64,000 nucleotides of DNA from positions 967,505 to 1,031,504 of the forward strand of contig VWZX01001678.1 in NCBI GenBank assembly GCA_013399015.1, written 5' to 3'. The stretch's first letter is position 1. Each line of letters begins with the position of its first letter. Source of the DNA: Galbula dea. Taxonomy: Eukaryota > Chordata > Aves > Piciformes > Galbulidae. The position numbers and the translations under genes are program-made. The notes beneath the pieces were generated by a model. That model had not been told where the DNA came from. It ran no database searches and saw only the letters and a program-made list of their open reading frames with translations. This document shows, one piece after another, positions 12,601 through 27,600 of the stretch.

Positions 12601-15600
12601 CACAGGATGGTTCAGAGGGCTGCAAATGAGCTTTTGGATGGTGTGGCCCAGAACAGCTGCAAATCTTGCAGAACTCTGCAATCTCATCTGCATAGTTGTT
12701 CAGTCTACAACAAGAAGGTGTTTTGTAATGTACCTAATACATCAGGGAAGGTATCTGACTAATGGTTTACTTCCTTTCTCCTTCTGTTGCTTCCTGCTAC
12801 CATGGATTGATGGTCCTAGTCTCCTAAACCAGGCCCTTATGTCAAGGAGATGAATGATGCAGCTACCTTTTATACTAACAGGGTATTAAAGGACTACAAG
12901 CACAGGTATGTTGCCAAGCCCCAGTATCTACTAGCCAGAGAACATAGGATTAACCATACCAGTAGGGTTCACAATGGCATCATAGAAAGCATTTTGTAAA
13001 CAGCATTGCAGGGGTCTTTTTTCCCCTCCTCATCTTTGACCTGCAGCATGCTGCAGTGGGAAGGGAAGCAGCACTACCAGTACTGATTTTCACTCTCTGG
13101 CTGGCTAGCTGCTACGTGTCCTTGTCTCATTGGTGCACTCACAGTGTTGCTGTTCTTGCTCTTTGCTTGGAAATGTGCATTAGGTGGCAGATGTAGAAAA
13201 CTGAGCATCTAATTCCTTAGCTTCCAATTGGATTTTTTTTCTGTACCACTGCATTGATCTTAAAGAGCACAAGGAATTCACAAAACAGTTCCATGAATGA
13301 GACCTGTGAGCTGCAGAGAAAGAGGAAAAATACAGGTACTTCCAATGCCCTCTTAAAAGTCATGTATAAATCCTGTTGATTTGGCACTTTTTGAAGCCAG
13401 GTCTTAGCTCTCAATTTTTATATCCCAGTGAAGAATAGTATTTGCTATTGAGATTTTCCTCCTTAATGAGGAAAGCTTTATCTATATAAAGCCCCTTTGT
13501 ATATGTTTCTATTTATTGCATATATACAAATATATACTAGATATATTACAGTATATTATTTATATTATATATTATATCTGAAAACTCAAGTTTACCTATT
13601 GAAGCTGGGAGTAATTACTGGGTTAACTGAAGATTCTTACAATATCTTCCAACTGAAGATTCTTACAAATACAGTATTTTCTTCTGGAGAAGAAAATGTC
13701 TCTCATAATGGTATAAACAGGGTACATTATTTAGGTATAGTATGGCCAGTAGGACCAGAGAAGTGATTGTCCACCTGTACTCAGCACTGCTCGGGCCACA
13801 CCTCAAATACTGGGTTCAGTTTTGGGCCCCTCACTACAAGAAAGATTTTGACGCATTGGGACGTGTCCCAAAGGGACACATGTCCCTAAAGGGCAAGAAG
13901 GTTGGTGAAGTGTCTGGAGAAGTCTTACAAGGGGCAGCTGAGGGAACTGGGTTGTTTAATCTGAGGAAGAGGAGGCTCAGGGGAGACCTTAGCTCTCTCT
14001 ATGACTACCTGAAAGGAGGCTGGGGCAAGATAGAGGTCGGTGTCTTCTCCTGGGTCGCCAGCAAGAGGACAAGAGGAAATGGCCTCAAGTTGCACCAGGG
14101 GAGGTTTAGATTGAACATCAGGAAAACTTTCTTCACAGAAAGAGTTGTTAGGCATTGACACAGGCTGCCCAGGGAGGTGGTAGAGTCACCATTCCTGGAG
14201 TTATTTAAAAAGCAAATCTATGTGGTACTTAGGGACATGGTTTAGTGGCATGGTGGTGATAGATTGCTGGTTGGATTTGATGATATTAGAAGTCTCTTCC
14301 AACCTTAATGATTCTGTGATTCTGTGACCAGCTGCACTCAAAGCCACAAATAGTGTGAGAGTGAGCAAGCAATAAGCTTGTTGCCAAGTCACAGCAAAGG
14401 ACACTTGCCAGTGGAAAGTCAAGAGAAACTTATTAGGGAGGATTGGAGACATGGGGTTGGCACAGATCCAAGGTCCATGAGGCAGCCTTGATAAGGTAAT
14501 TGGACTTTTACTGTTCTCTCTGATTTAAAGCAGTCCAAGATTGGGAGGCTACAGGTAGCAGTCACCTCAGGAACTCAACCTCGGAACAGTGGTTCCCACA
14601 ACAGCAGCTTCCAGTGAACCACTGGCAAATTATTATCTTGATCCATCAGAGATAGATGCGGTACTTAGGGACATGGTTTAGTGGCATGGTGGTGATAGGT
14701 TGATGGATGGATTTGATGATCTTAGAGGTCTTTTCCAGCCTTAATGATTCAGTGATTCTGACACCCAAACCCTTGTAAGCATCCAGTCCATGGCCATCAC
14801 TATTCAGTAATAACTCTTCACAACAAAGGACTCCATCTTACAAGAAGTTTCTCACTCTCTCTCCATATTTCTTGTTTTCACTTACTGTCCCATTAGAAGA
14901 CTAAGCCTTCCAAATAACGATTCCAAAGCCAACTGTGACTTGTTCTTTAAAAATTCTTGATGTATAAATATTTTAGTCTGATGACTCTAACATGATCCAG
15001 AATCACCCTGGCTGCATTTGAACTTGGAAGCTAGAATATGTTACACAACCCACAGATATTTAATTTTCTACAGTTCATCACCCTGAGCCTGCTGCACAGC
15101 TCCATACACTTTTATTACTTCTTCAGTTGACTTTGAGCCTGAACAGAATGATGGCACACCCTTCCAGCAGGAAGCACCTTCTGCTAGAGGCATTATTTGC
15201 CCATGTTTGTCCTCTGGAAGGATCTAAAAGCTTTCCAGTGTAGTAGGTCTCAGTATTTTCAGCACTGGGCTGCCTGGCTGCCTGCTAACTGATTTGTCTA
15301 TGGCTTTAAAAGGCAGACATTAGGGTTTATATGCTTTCTGATATTAAGTACTTACAGACACATAAATACTGTCTCTGTTTTCACAGTGACACACGCCATG
15401 TGGATTGGGTGAAGTCATATCTGAACATCTGGTCTGACCTTCAAGCTTATATCAAAGAGCATCATACAACAGGTCTCACCTGGAGTAAAACTGTAAGTAC
15501 TTTCCTTCTTCATCAAAAACCATAAAATGCCAGTAATCAATTGGCCTTTTAATGCAGGTCATTAGCTCAGGAAAAATAAGGATCTAAGCCAGGAACAGAA

Positions 15601-18600
15601 GCCATGGTCTATGGACTTCCCAACCAAGCTAATAAATGTCTGAAAGACAGGTGGGGATGTGTCAGGCCCCTGTGGTACAGGTTTGGAAGAAGAAGGAAGA
15701 ATTTGGGATGATTACAGTCATAAACCCCAGCTGCAGATGGTGAGGAGAGGCAGACACAGTTTTAAGCCTGCTACAGTAGAAGGTAGGAACAAAAAAAAAA
15801 AACCAAAATTTGAAGGACATGGCAGACTAAAGGAAAATTAGGGGAACATGACAGAGAAAGGGGAAGAATGATGGAAAGAATCTGAACAAAGAGAGATATT
15901 TAATAATAGGAAAAAGAAACACAAGATACATACCAAATTATTACTTCGTAGATAGCTATCTTTATAAAACTGGGATTTTATACATACAGAAATAATTTCT
16001 GAAGTACAAATATAGAGAGTAAATATAACTGTATGCCTAACTATTGATGCTCTAGAGATTTACATAAACATCTGAGATACATAGAGAGATGAAGGCAAGA
16101 AATACTCCTCTCCAAGAGAGGTATAAACATGAAGAATTGATTTTCTGTCTGGTATAAATGTTAAGAGTTTATGTCCACTGGCCACACTGATACAATGTTC
16201 TATGTTATTCCAATAATGTGCTGATGTTTATTATCAGGTTAGCAGAATTGCTGAAGTATATTAAAGACACAATCAGCCAGCCTTTTGCTCTTATCACTTC
16301 CTAAACTTAACAGTGCACTCACATACTTGCACATGTAATCTTTCACACCAAGTTTGTGATTTCTTCTGTGTAGGCAAACAATTCTTTTGGTTTTAAATTG
16401 AATGAGTATTCAGAAGACTGATATAGCCCACGAGATAATTTAATTCCCAGACCAGTTGCTGATTACAAATCTAGGTGTGACTTATTTATTTCTGTTAAGC
16501 ATAGTTTCCTGCCAACTGTGCTCATTCCTTCACGAGTAATGCATCTGAAGTACTGATTTCACTCACTTTGGATATCATTCAGATCTGAAAGTTGTCTTGG
16601 AAGCATGGCTCCTTTCAACTCTCATTCATGTAATGTGTGTCAGAAAGAGTAAATTACAAACACATTTTTATGGCTGTATAATTTCTTCAATTTTGACTTT
16701 AGCAGGGTGTGAGGAAATTAGAATACAGGAAGTTAGCAGGTTGTTTAACTAGCTGTGCTGTTTCAATATTTCTGTGAAGCTTAGGAACAAATCCATTCAA
16801 GAAAGCAACGAGTCAAGTGATAATTCCACTTGTGTTACACATTATAAAGTGAAAGTCACAGACTCATGCTGTGGGAAGTTAAGCATAAAGATCTGCAGAA
16901 TCAGGACTGAGACAGAACTACAATGTATAGAAAAGCTGTAGATACGCTGCAGCCACAGTTGTTAATCATTGCACACAGAAGCTTCCACTTAATATGAATA
17001 AAAGTTAAAAAAGGAAAAAGCAGTAGTTTGGCAAGGCATTAAGAAAGTGCACATTTATGAAAGGGAGATGTTGATGCAAAAATCCTATTTTATTATAAAG
17101 GGAGAGAGAAAAGAGAGAAGTTTTTGGTCTGTGTAAGTACAGATTTCAAAGTACACTACAGCAATATTTTACCCTTCATTTCTGCAGAATTCAACAAAGC
17201 AAAATTTGAAGTTTTATATAAAAAGCTATTAAGTGACATATTCAGATCTTTCTAAAGAGACTAAAGAGTCAGGGAAAAAAATCATCAACTACTGCTTCTC
17301 TCAGAGCTGTATTCTCATAGCATGAACCACAACAAACCAGCAGGAACATCAGCCTAGATCAGACTATGCTTGGGTTTCCAAAACAGAAGAGGGGACAGGA
17401 TTTTTTTGGTGGGCCCTTGGCCCCTTTACCTCTAGGTGCTGTGGTGTGCACATTTCTGGCCATGCTCCCTGGCAGTATCACAAAGCTGTGCCATTTCCAG
17501 CCTCCCTGTACCCTTCCATCAAGCTACACAGTGCAGCTGCAGCCAGCCTTGGAGCAGATCACTAGTGCATGCACTAAGTGTTCCTGGCTCTGGCAGTAAG
17601 CACACAGGCAGAAACTTTAGAGGAAAGAGAAAGAAATGCCTTAATAAATTACAAGACAGGCACGAAAACAGGTGCAAAAGCCTGAAAGAATGGCTAAGCA
17701 GTCAGCTCTTACAATAAGTTACCTCTATCAGCTTTATAAGAAATTGGTGATAAAAACAGATGCTTACAGATTTTGGGATTTAACTCAGTTCTCTCTCCCA
17801 ACTCACTTTGGCTCTGGATCTGCCAAGATGGGTGACAGTATTTGACTGCTTGAGAGCATCCTACTGAAATTCATGGGACTGTGTGAGGAGAAAGCCAAGA
17901 AATCAGTGCAGTTAAGGACCTTGAGAGCTTTTTGTATCTGAGCCTGTTTTGCTACCCGTGTGGAGTGATGGTACAAAACTGGACCCTCCTTAAATTGCTG
18001 GCATTTTAAGACAGGATGGATATGGTTGGGGTATGTGTGGGTACTGTGCTCACAGAAAGCTATATATTTAATGGATGGATGTAAATGTTTCACTTTGGAT
18101 TTTCACCATGATCTGAAGTATTCATTTTCATTATTAGATTGTGCTTATGTCAGAACCAGTAAGTTTGCCAGTGGAAGTCAGATGGATCTACAGCATTTCC
18201 TTTGAAGTGTAGATTTGTAGGTCACTGTTTTGACTGTAAAGCGTGAGCCTTCTTCTGCCACACACACCTTGAGGTGAGCAGCAATTCACTAGACTTGCTC
18301 CATCTCAATGTAACTATCTCGACAGCTTACCAACCTACTGGAGATCTGCAAGTTTTAGTTTGCTACTGGATATGACATTCCCAGATGTCAGGGAGTCTTA
18401 TGCAAAAGCTGTTATTGTAATTAAATGTTTTAAATGCCCAGTGTAGCATTTTACCCATGCAGCAACTGTCATTGCTGCTTGCTACAACTTTATGACTTTA
18501 ACATGAAATCTACAGCTGTGACAGTAAGCTATGTCTGTTTTTCCAGTTCTTACTGATAAACAGCAAGTGCCCTTGTTTCTTTGTTCTCCTCCTTCTTCCT

Positions 18601-21600
18601 TATTTTTTTTGTGCCTGAAGAAGGGCCTTCATTGAAGCATGGCTCTTTCTTCCCCTCTCTGCTGTTCTTTGGTGGTGCAAAGAAATGAACAGCTGTAATA
18701 TAAGCTCACAAGAATGCCTCATAAGAAGTTTACTACAAGGACTGCATGAGTAAGCTAAGGGAAGTGAAACTTCTGCTCCTGTTTCTGCAGGTTAACTTCG
18801 CACCAAGAAAACAACCAGTACTAATGAGCAATTGCTGTAGTTTCCTGTACATCAAATAAGTGTTAAGAATCAAATCTTGCTTAAGGATAATTGTCTTGAA
18901 TGTTTCTCTCAGTTGCAGGTGGATCTGTACTTAAATCTTTATTCTTTGTATATATGACAGTCATTTAGGACAAGTTTTGCCAGCAGGATTATTTACAAAC
19001 AGGAAATATTTCCAAATGAGCAGTGAATTTCATTAGAGTGGTTAGCGTCTAGTAAGTGAGAATGGATATAAGTGAGAATGACAAAAGTTCCCTTGCCTTT
19101 ACAAATCAAACCAAAGTCTTGGGAGGAAGCCTGCATCTTTACAAGGAGTTGAGATTGATTTATATGCTGTTCCCACTGAAGCCAATACAGTATCTTCAAG
19201 TCTTTCTTTCTTGAACTATCATTTTCAAAACCATTTATAACTCATTAGCTAGCACTCTAAAACACTGTCAAAAGCTGAACTACTCCAGAGGCTCCACACT
19301 GAGAAGAGCCATCAGAATCCCTACACTAGCCTGATTAGGCACAATGACACTAGGCTCAGTACAGACTTTAGCCATTTCATTCTTGTCTAAAATAATCCCC
19401 TCCAGACATTTTCTTATCAAATGCTCCTGCCTCTCTCCTGGACTATCAAAACATTTTCCTGTAATAGTCTCTATCTATTGAGGTGAACAAGCTGCAGAAG
19501 ACCAACTTCTGCAGGCAAAAGCCTCCTACTATCCTTCCAGTATCTCATCTCTGCTGTGTTTAGTTTGACTCACTAATCAAGAAGCCATCATCTGAGCCAC
19601 TTCACTAAAGCTAAAGGTCAAACCCCTAGTGCCAAATTCCAGAAGCCACTGCAATCCCAGAGGCCTCATTCAGATAGAAGTAAGGGCAGCATGGATACAC
19701 TGATTTAAATGCCTGGATCTTGGATAAGACGCAGGCATTTTCAGAGTGCTCAATTTTTCTTACTCATAGCTTTTCCTCTCCTTTTTCATCCCCTTCCACT
19801 TCTTCCTCTACCCTTTCCCTATTTTCTTAGGGAGATTTGAGACTTGAGACTGCCTCAATTCCATCCACATCCCTTTGAAAGCAAGTAGTTCTATTCCCTT
19901 CTTCCAACAATGGCCGAAAATATTTGTCTTTACTGGATATCCTTGGTGTCCTTCTAACATCAGTGACCAAAAAGCATTCAGACAGGTTAAGGGAGAACCT
20001 GGGAGAGGCTTGTTTGACAACAGCTGGCAAATGCAACCTGACCTGTAACACAGTGCAACGTAGTTCCAGTGGAAAAGGGAATGGAAAAAGAAAATTAAAG
20101 ATATGTAAAATTGAGAGAAAAGGCACAGCTATTAAACCTTGACTGTACTGCTAAAGGGATTGGTCTTCTTTTGAACTGAATATTTATGTAAGTAAAAGAT
20201 GGTTTAATGTGCCCCTGGGAGCACATTACTTGTTGCCAATTACATTAGCATACAGCTCTCAAATGATTTAGAGAGCTTTGGACCTGCTTAAAACATTTCT
20301 GGTTGGGTAACTGTGAAGATGTAAGCCCCATTTGAAATCTTTAAGTGGTGATAAATGGCAGCAGAGTATCAAAAGGGGCTTCAAAGTTTGCAGACTCAAC
20401 AGATAAATAATTGTGCTGAGATGTGGTAAGAAGAAAAGAGGCTGGCCTGCTTTGTGCTGTTTTGTGGTTTAACTCACAGAGATTGGAGACCTTGTAAATC
20501 AGCTGTTTCATGGAGTCAATTGCAGACCTCAGGGCAGCATAACCCCTTGCAGACAGGTGGCTCAAATACAGGAGATAATAGAACTGTTGTGCTAAGCTGC
20601 TTTTACACAAAAAAACACCTTAACAAGAGCTCTGTGCCCCTGAGTCATAGCCCACCTGTTCCCAGAGATTGATACAGGATATTTGGAGTTTCATGATTCT
20701 TGTCTTTGGCTGTGCATATGTATGGAAAGAACAATTCAGAATGCTATAATCACTTTAGGTGTGAAACTAGGATTACTATAAAGGGGGAAAAAATGGAGAT
20801 ATCATTTTTGGGGTTATTTTGTGGGGTTTGTTTGGTTTTTTGAGAAGAATGTAGTCCCTATTAGGATTCCTCTTTATCTGCTCCCATGCAAAAAAAAAAA
20901 GCTTTTCAATAAATTAAGGGATTTTATGACTCTATCAAAGCCACCTGTTGCCTCAGCCACAAACAGATACTTACCTCTTAACAGGAATGACTAATAAAAC
21001 ATGTACTATATATTATACACATGCATATGTAATTTATTTACATGCATTATATAGATGTTTAGAATCTGTCCTGAGTAAAGATGACCACAGCAGCTGCAAG
21101 AAATGTGTGTTCATTCAAATCCTCCACACAAGTTCCCACCACAAGAACTCTCTGCCTGCCAGTTTCTGTGCTGCACTGTGTCAGCCTAAAGCTGGATAAA
21201 CACAGAGGAATATTATGGGTATTTGTATAGGGCCTGGCACATAAGCCTCTTGTATCCCCATAGATAGGAGCCTCTTACTAGGGCTCCTTGCTGCTACATA
21301 TAAAGTAACAGTGCCATGGAAAGCTAACCCAGGGAATTGTTCAGTAAGAATGGCTCAGGAAATAGCAACACTGTGATAAGACATAAAAAGAAGTCCTTAC
21401 TGTCTTTCAGTAGCTGGGTTTAGACCTAAAGACATGTCAAGCTGCATATGGCCACCAAAAATTCCTGGCAGTATGGCATCCAGAGCACTTGTGTTATGTA
21501 CCAACAGCACTTTATTTCTCTAACAAGACTGGCTGTTGCCCTGTGCTCCAGGGGAAGCCACTAGGAGAAATGTGCTGTAACAAGGCCCAGCTTCTCAGAA

Positions 21601-24600
21601 GCAAAGGGCTTCACTCATTGCTACTGTAATTTCAAGGGAATTAAATGAGATTCAGCATCTAAGTTTAACCAGCCAGCTGCCTCAACATAAACAGTCACTG
21701 CTTTCTTCCAGTGAGCCAGCTTAGGTAGCCAGCAAAGAGAAAAAGAAGAGTATCTCACCCTTCTGCCAGTTGTACAAGATAAAGGCAGAAATACAATGCA
21801 CTTGGAGGCTGTACTGCAATCCTGTGAACCCTTGCACTGTGATAAACCACATTTATCAGATCCAGCTCTGTGACCAGCTTCAGACACTGTCACTAGAGGA
21901 AGCTACTGAGCCACAGTCAATGGGAGATCCTTGGGCTACTCTGCAGTTGGCTCTGGGTTAGCCAGCAAGGAGCAAACCCTGACCCATTCCTGTGACACCT
22001 TTCTGAGCATGGTTTAGTTGGAGGTTGAAGATATTTTTTTTTTCCTAGGGGGAAATTTCTGGACTGTTCCATCCTCTACAGAACTGTTACTACATGGCTG
22101 CAGGGCCTGCATTTCCTGTTCCTGAGAGGACCTTGCTCAGAGAATTACATTCTTCCCCATTTCAAAAAGCTCCAGGAGCAAGGTTTAAAGCCCATCAAAT
22201 TCACTGTGATACAAAGGTAGCAGGTTAAAAGTTAATGCCTTATTTTTGTGTTCCAAGGCTGAAGCTCTCTCTTCCCCTGCCAATTCTTTCAAGGGGTGTG
22301 TTTGCAAATGATGGCAAAATGACCCCACCAACATGTTAATGGGACTGGTCAGCTACCAGCATAACTTGATGTGATGTCTACAGACACCACAGCACTGAGA
22401 ACAGCAGCTGTTACCCAGGCAAACAGCTGAAAGAAAAGAGGAAGAAAGGCAGCTTGCAAATAACTGCCTTTGCTAGTCCAAATGGCTCTTCATCCTCTTT
22501 GTGCAAAGATATGCTGTTGTTAACATCTGCTTGAAGTTAATCTGAAGAGTTGGTTGCAAATAGCAAAGCTGGTAAGCACCTGCTGCTTTAGGATAGATGA
22601 ACTTTTGTGAGCGTATAACATGCTATTTGATTCCCAGCAGCTCTCACAAACACCACCCTGTACAGAACAGAAATGAATGGACTTTGTGAAGGGCACTTGA
22701 ACTGAAATTGGATAGGACTAGACACAAGTATTGCCAGATACCAGAACAGTTGAAGAGTCTGGTTCAGAAATATTCTAGAGCCTGAGGCTCTAAGTGGTCT
22801 CAAAAGGGTGACTAAGGAAAGCAAACCAATTGCTGGTGACTTAGGTTGGTAACTCAGGGGTCTATGTATTAATAGAGGTTAAAACTCATCAAAAAGTAAG
22901 TTTCTGGAACCACTTCACTAGGCTACACTGAAAAGTGCCCTTTGTGTCAGCATGTTTGAGTGCAGCACAGGGACCTGCAGGAAGAACAATATGTTTTCTG
23001 CATTTCCAGGTCACTTTTGTGCTTTCTGTCCCCTTGATAGAGTTTCCCCGAGCCACTCTTCCCACAGAGAATTTCATCTCACTTGGATGTTTGTTTGGTT
23101 TCAGTCACAGAATCACAGAATCACAGAAACATTACGGTTGGAAAGGACCCTCAAGATCTTCTAGTCCAACCGATAGCCCTACACTACTCTTACCCCTAAA
23201 TCATCCCCTGAAGAAACACATCTATCCTCTTCTTAAAAACCTCCAGGGATGGTGACTCCACCACCTCCCTGGGCAGCCTATTCCAATATCTTACCACTCT
23301 TTCAGTAAAGAAATTCTTCCTAATATCTAATCTAAACCTACCCTGGCACAACTTAAGCCCATTCCCTCTAGTCCTGTCACTAGTCACAAGGGAGAAGAGG
23401 CCAACACCCGCCTCCCTAGAATGACCTTTCAAGTAGCTGAAGAGAGCGATAAGGTCTCCCCTCAGCCTCCTCTTCTCCAGGCTAAACAAGCCCAGCTCCC
23501 TAAGCCTCTCCTCAGAAGGCCTGTTCTCCAATCAAAATGGCAATGAAAAGAAGACAAAAGCCAGAGTGAGACTGAACTCCTCTTTACAGCAAGCCTCTGT
23601 ACACCTCCTCAGTGAGATTTGTCTGTCTTTTCCATGCTGCTCTACTTCAGTGGGGGCTGTCCTACTGGACATGGCCATGCAGCAAGATGGCAGATGGACA
23701 GTGGTTCCTCCCTGTACTTTAGCAACCTCTTCTTTGATTTGTCCTTCAGTTTTGTCTGGCCTAATTTAGGATTAAAATTATTTGCAGTTTCCAGAATGGC
23801 CATAGCTGTTCAGACATAACTGAAAATATCATGATATAATATCTGTTAGCTTGTGTAGCTATAACTCAGGTCATAAACTAGCCAAGAATTTGTCATGTAG
23901 GAGAAAAGTTAACAACAAAGGTTCTCACTTCTGTGACTGCACAAAATTAAGAGGAAAAGCAGGGAGGGTCACTGAATTCCAGGTGTCTTCTGAGAACTTG
24001 AGACACCTCCTGTCTTCTTAATTAGATCTAACTCATAATCTGTGGAGCTCAGTGAAGATAGCTACTGACTTTGGTGGAGGGACCAGGCTTGTAAAGAAAA
24101 GAGGAGATAGATGGGCACCGTGAATTCAAGGGATACATTTTTTTCCTACTCTTAAAACCCACTCAAAGGACTAGAATGTCTTCACTCCTCAGGTCAAGGA
24201 CTGAGATTTTTGGCAAGACTTGTCTTTTTATCAGTACAGCTCTAGAAGGGAAAGATGCTCCTAGTTTCCCAGATCCTTTCCTACCTCTGCTCTTTCTTGA
24301 AAAGTAAATAAGACATTCTGCAGTCATATAAAACCAGGTCTAAACTGGACTGATAGATTTTAAACCCCTCCTTTTTGTCTGTAGTTTCACAAGAGAGTTC
24401 TTTCAGAGTTCTGAGAGAAAGATCATCCACTTCCACAGATAAACCCCTCTGAGTTTTGTCTCCACCTCAATTACATAAACATTCCCATGCTTTTGTCATG
24501 TCCAGGCTTCACTGGGATAGAATCATAAAATCAGTTTCCTGTTCAGGAAAGCTGCATTCTTGAGAAGCCTGCAGCACCCAATTCAGTGAGAACAAAGTTG

Positions 24601-27600
24601 ATAAAACACTTTGGTTTTGTCTGTGGCCAGCCATGGTATGTGGGCCCCCGCAGTGATCAAGGTCTTTAGCAGTTTTGAGTTGGCAGGTGCTACAGCCAGG
24701 AGGAGTGAAAGCCAGGGGAGCTGACCCAAGCTGGCCAACAGAAGTATTCCATACCAGAAGTGTCACAATCACTATAAATTAGAATGTTTGCTGGGCACAG
24801 GCTTTTCTCCTGATGGCCACCATCCCTGGAGGGTCTCACCCATTGCTCTGCTCCCAGTTGTGCTTTCAGTGGAGCTGTGGTGCTCACAGTGTTTGACTGC
24901 TGGGAGTATGCAGCTCGACACTGCTATATGGGATGAGTGTAACTTTGTGTATTTAGTATTAATATTGTTGATTATTGATAATTCTATTAATAATGTATAA
25001 TATTGATAATTATATTAATAATTATAGATTGATATTTATTGAATCTGTTTCCATTTCAACCCATGGGTCTCCTTGCCTTTTCCTGATTTCCCTTCCTGGA
25101 GGAGGACAGTCACTGAGTGATAGAACAACTGGCCAAACAAAGACATGTTGCCCTTTGGGAAACTACCTTTGACGCACTACTCAGGAACACCATTTGAGCC
25201 CAGAATCTTCTGCATGATCTGTTCTGGCCTTTGGTTTGACACTTTGCAAAGAGACTGGCAGAGTGACCCCACCACTCTGTGTTGTATGCAGATTTCCCAG
25301 ACAACTTCTAGATCTTGTTTTCTCTGATGCATCTCTGCAGGCACTGCAGAATTGAATGGGTGTTCATTCCAAATGAACCTGTGACTCTTACATAAGTTTC
25401 TGCAAAATCACAGCACTGTATTTATGCAGGTGGAAGCAGGAAGGTATGTTTGGGAATTCAGATGTCAGTTTAGAATTTGGGAGAAGAGATTTTTTATCTC
25501 AGACTACAAGTTATTAACCATTCCCACCACTCCTATTCATCTCCTCCCATAAAACACATGTAATTCCTAACTGCATGTTCACACTGCACTGTGAGCAGTG
25601 AGTGCCATTTCTGGGGATCTGAGTATTTTAAAAAGCCCTGCAAATGCAATGTTCATCCTTCTGGATAACCAGGACATAGTGGATTCTGTTGCTATGGTTG
25701 CAGGCAACAGATAGGGAAGATTTTTATTGCACCTCAGGCAGCAACAACTGATTGTGCCACTAAATCCACTTCCATTCTTTTTTTTTATTGTAATAATTCA
25801 CAGTTGTGCTGACTCTGCTCCATTAGCAGAGGCAAGAAGGCAGGCACTGGAAATTGAGAGCCCACTGAAGAAGTTGTCCCCAGTGTAAAACAATAACCTA
25901 TAACCACTAAGTATGCAACTAAAAATGGTGAGTTAAATGTATCCATGCAGCAGGGAAATGTCTCTAAAAGCAGTGGACACCAGTTACAGTGTATCTTGAC
26001 AGTAAATGGTAATCAGTTCCAAAAGGGGATTCTTCTCATTTGGTTACATATGACCAAAAAGATGTAATATCACAGAAGAGAGCTCATTCCCTTAAGACAT
26101 CTTGGATCCTTTCAGAAACAAACTGTCCCACTGTATCATGCACATCCCGGGGATTAAACAGTCTTTTTTGTGCAATGCAGTTTTAATGTCACTGATGTGA
26201 CAAAGAATCTTGCTGTGGATTTGTCAAAACATATTCCATAAACAGCTCGTTCAAATGCAACAGTACTTACATGCTGAAGGTGCATGTGCCAACAGAAGTG
26301 TACATTAAGAGCTTAACTAATATTATTCCCTTCCCATGCTATTCTAATTAACGCAGTTACTTACTCAAATGTGCCAGGCCTTTTTTTTTTTCTTTAAAGT
26401 ATGTCTGGAGAGTAAAAAATAAAACACTATGTGCACCTCAGCCCCTTTCTCATTATCCATTTGGGATTACAGACCAGAACAAGTTTACTTTTTAAAAACA
26501 GCTCCAGTTTTCCTTGATGTGAGATGCATGAACCAGACACTGGCTGTTTCAGTTTAGTGGCAAGCAGAAAGGGCTGGCATCATAAATGGTTAAAGATATC
26601 TTCTGAGTTCAGCTAAGCAATATCTGTTTCCAGTATTGATTACCAGGGACGCACTTTTAACAACGTGGATCTCTTAACAAAGGTAACCAATGAGAGGAGC
26701 TGTGCCTCTGGAAGTCCCTGTCATTTTCCCATTAGTAAGTAGGTACTGGTGTGATGCACAGTGTCTGTGTAGCTAGCTACCTTCATCAGAACCAATCTAA
26801 TTTTTCACAACAGTCTCTGCTCTGCTGCAGAGAAGTGGGATCAGAGTGACACTCAGTGGCAAGACAGAAAAAGTCTCAGTTTCTCAGACTGAATCTATCA
26901 TCTCTTATTAGGATGCACAAAATTTTAAACAGATCATTATTAGTATTTTCTATCTATTTGATAATAGTCTATGTAAGCATTTTAATTCAGACCAAAATGT
27001 GTATTCTTGATTATACAAACTGAAAGAAAGATTGGATTACTTACTTGACCAAAGCTCCCTCACTCATAACCTGTGTGCTGCGATCTTCTGCAATTGAAAA
27101 ACATAAAGAATTTGAGAAATTGAACTAAAACCTCAAACGGTGCATTCCATAAATAACAGACTTGAATCACCGTAGTTTTACATTCTGCTGGATTCAGATC
27201 TTTGCAGATGACTTGAGCAGTCTGAAGAACAGCATTTTACATTTTGCATACAAGTTAGCACATTGCATATGTAGAACTGACAGTTCATGACCTCCCAGTT
27301 ATTTATGTCAGATCAAAACATTTTCTGTAGGTTTCTGAATGCTAACTGAATTTGGTATCTGACAAAAAGGAGACATTTTCCCTTTTTATATAAAGAAACA
27401 TTGGAATAAATGATGGAATCTTTACTAGTAAAGATCTTTAACATTGGTCTTGACAAGCATTTGAGAGAAATCTTTTAGATGGTGTAGATCTGCAGTGGGG
27501 TAAGGCTGTGGACCCTCAGTCTTTCCAGCCTTGCCTGCTTTGATGAAGGGAAAGAGTCATCGTATTATGATCAGTTACGGTGCCAGAAGTTCTTCTGAGC

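Larger units (their letters stand above)
12906..15386 (+). other. CAP2: CAP2 intron, about 2.5 kb, with two CR1 tails
   Basis: This intron holds an AT-rich stretch (13495-13580), an 18-bp direct repeat (13625-13668) and two same-orientation CR1 3' ends (13739-14327 and 14653-14760). The rest is unremarkable. It ends in a good acceptor, TGTTTTCACAG. Confidence 0.8.

Noticed and set aside
13742..14158. 138-codon plus-strand ORF
   Set aside because: It is the decayed ORF2 tail of the CR1 copy at 13739-14327, not a host gene.
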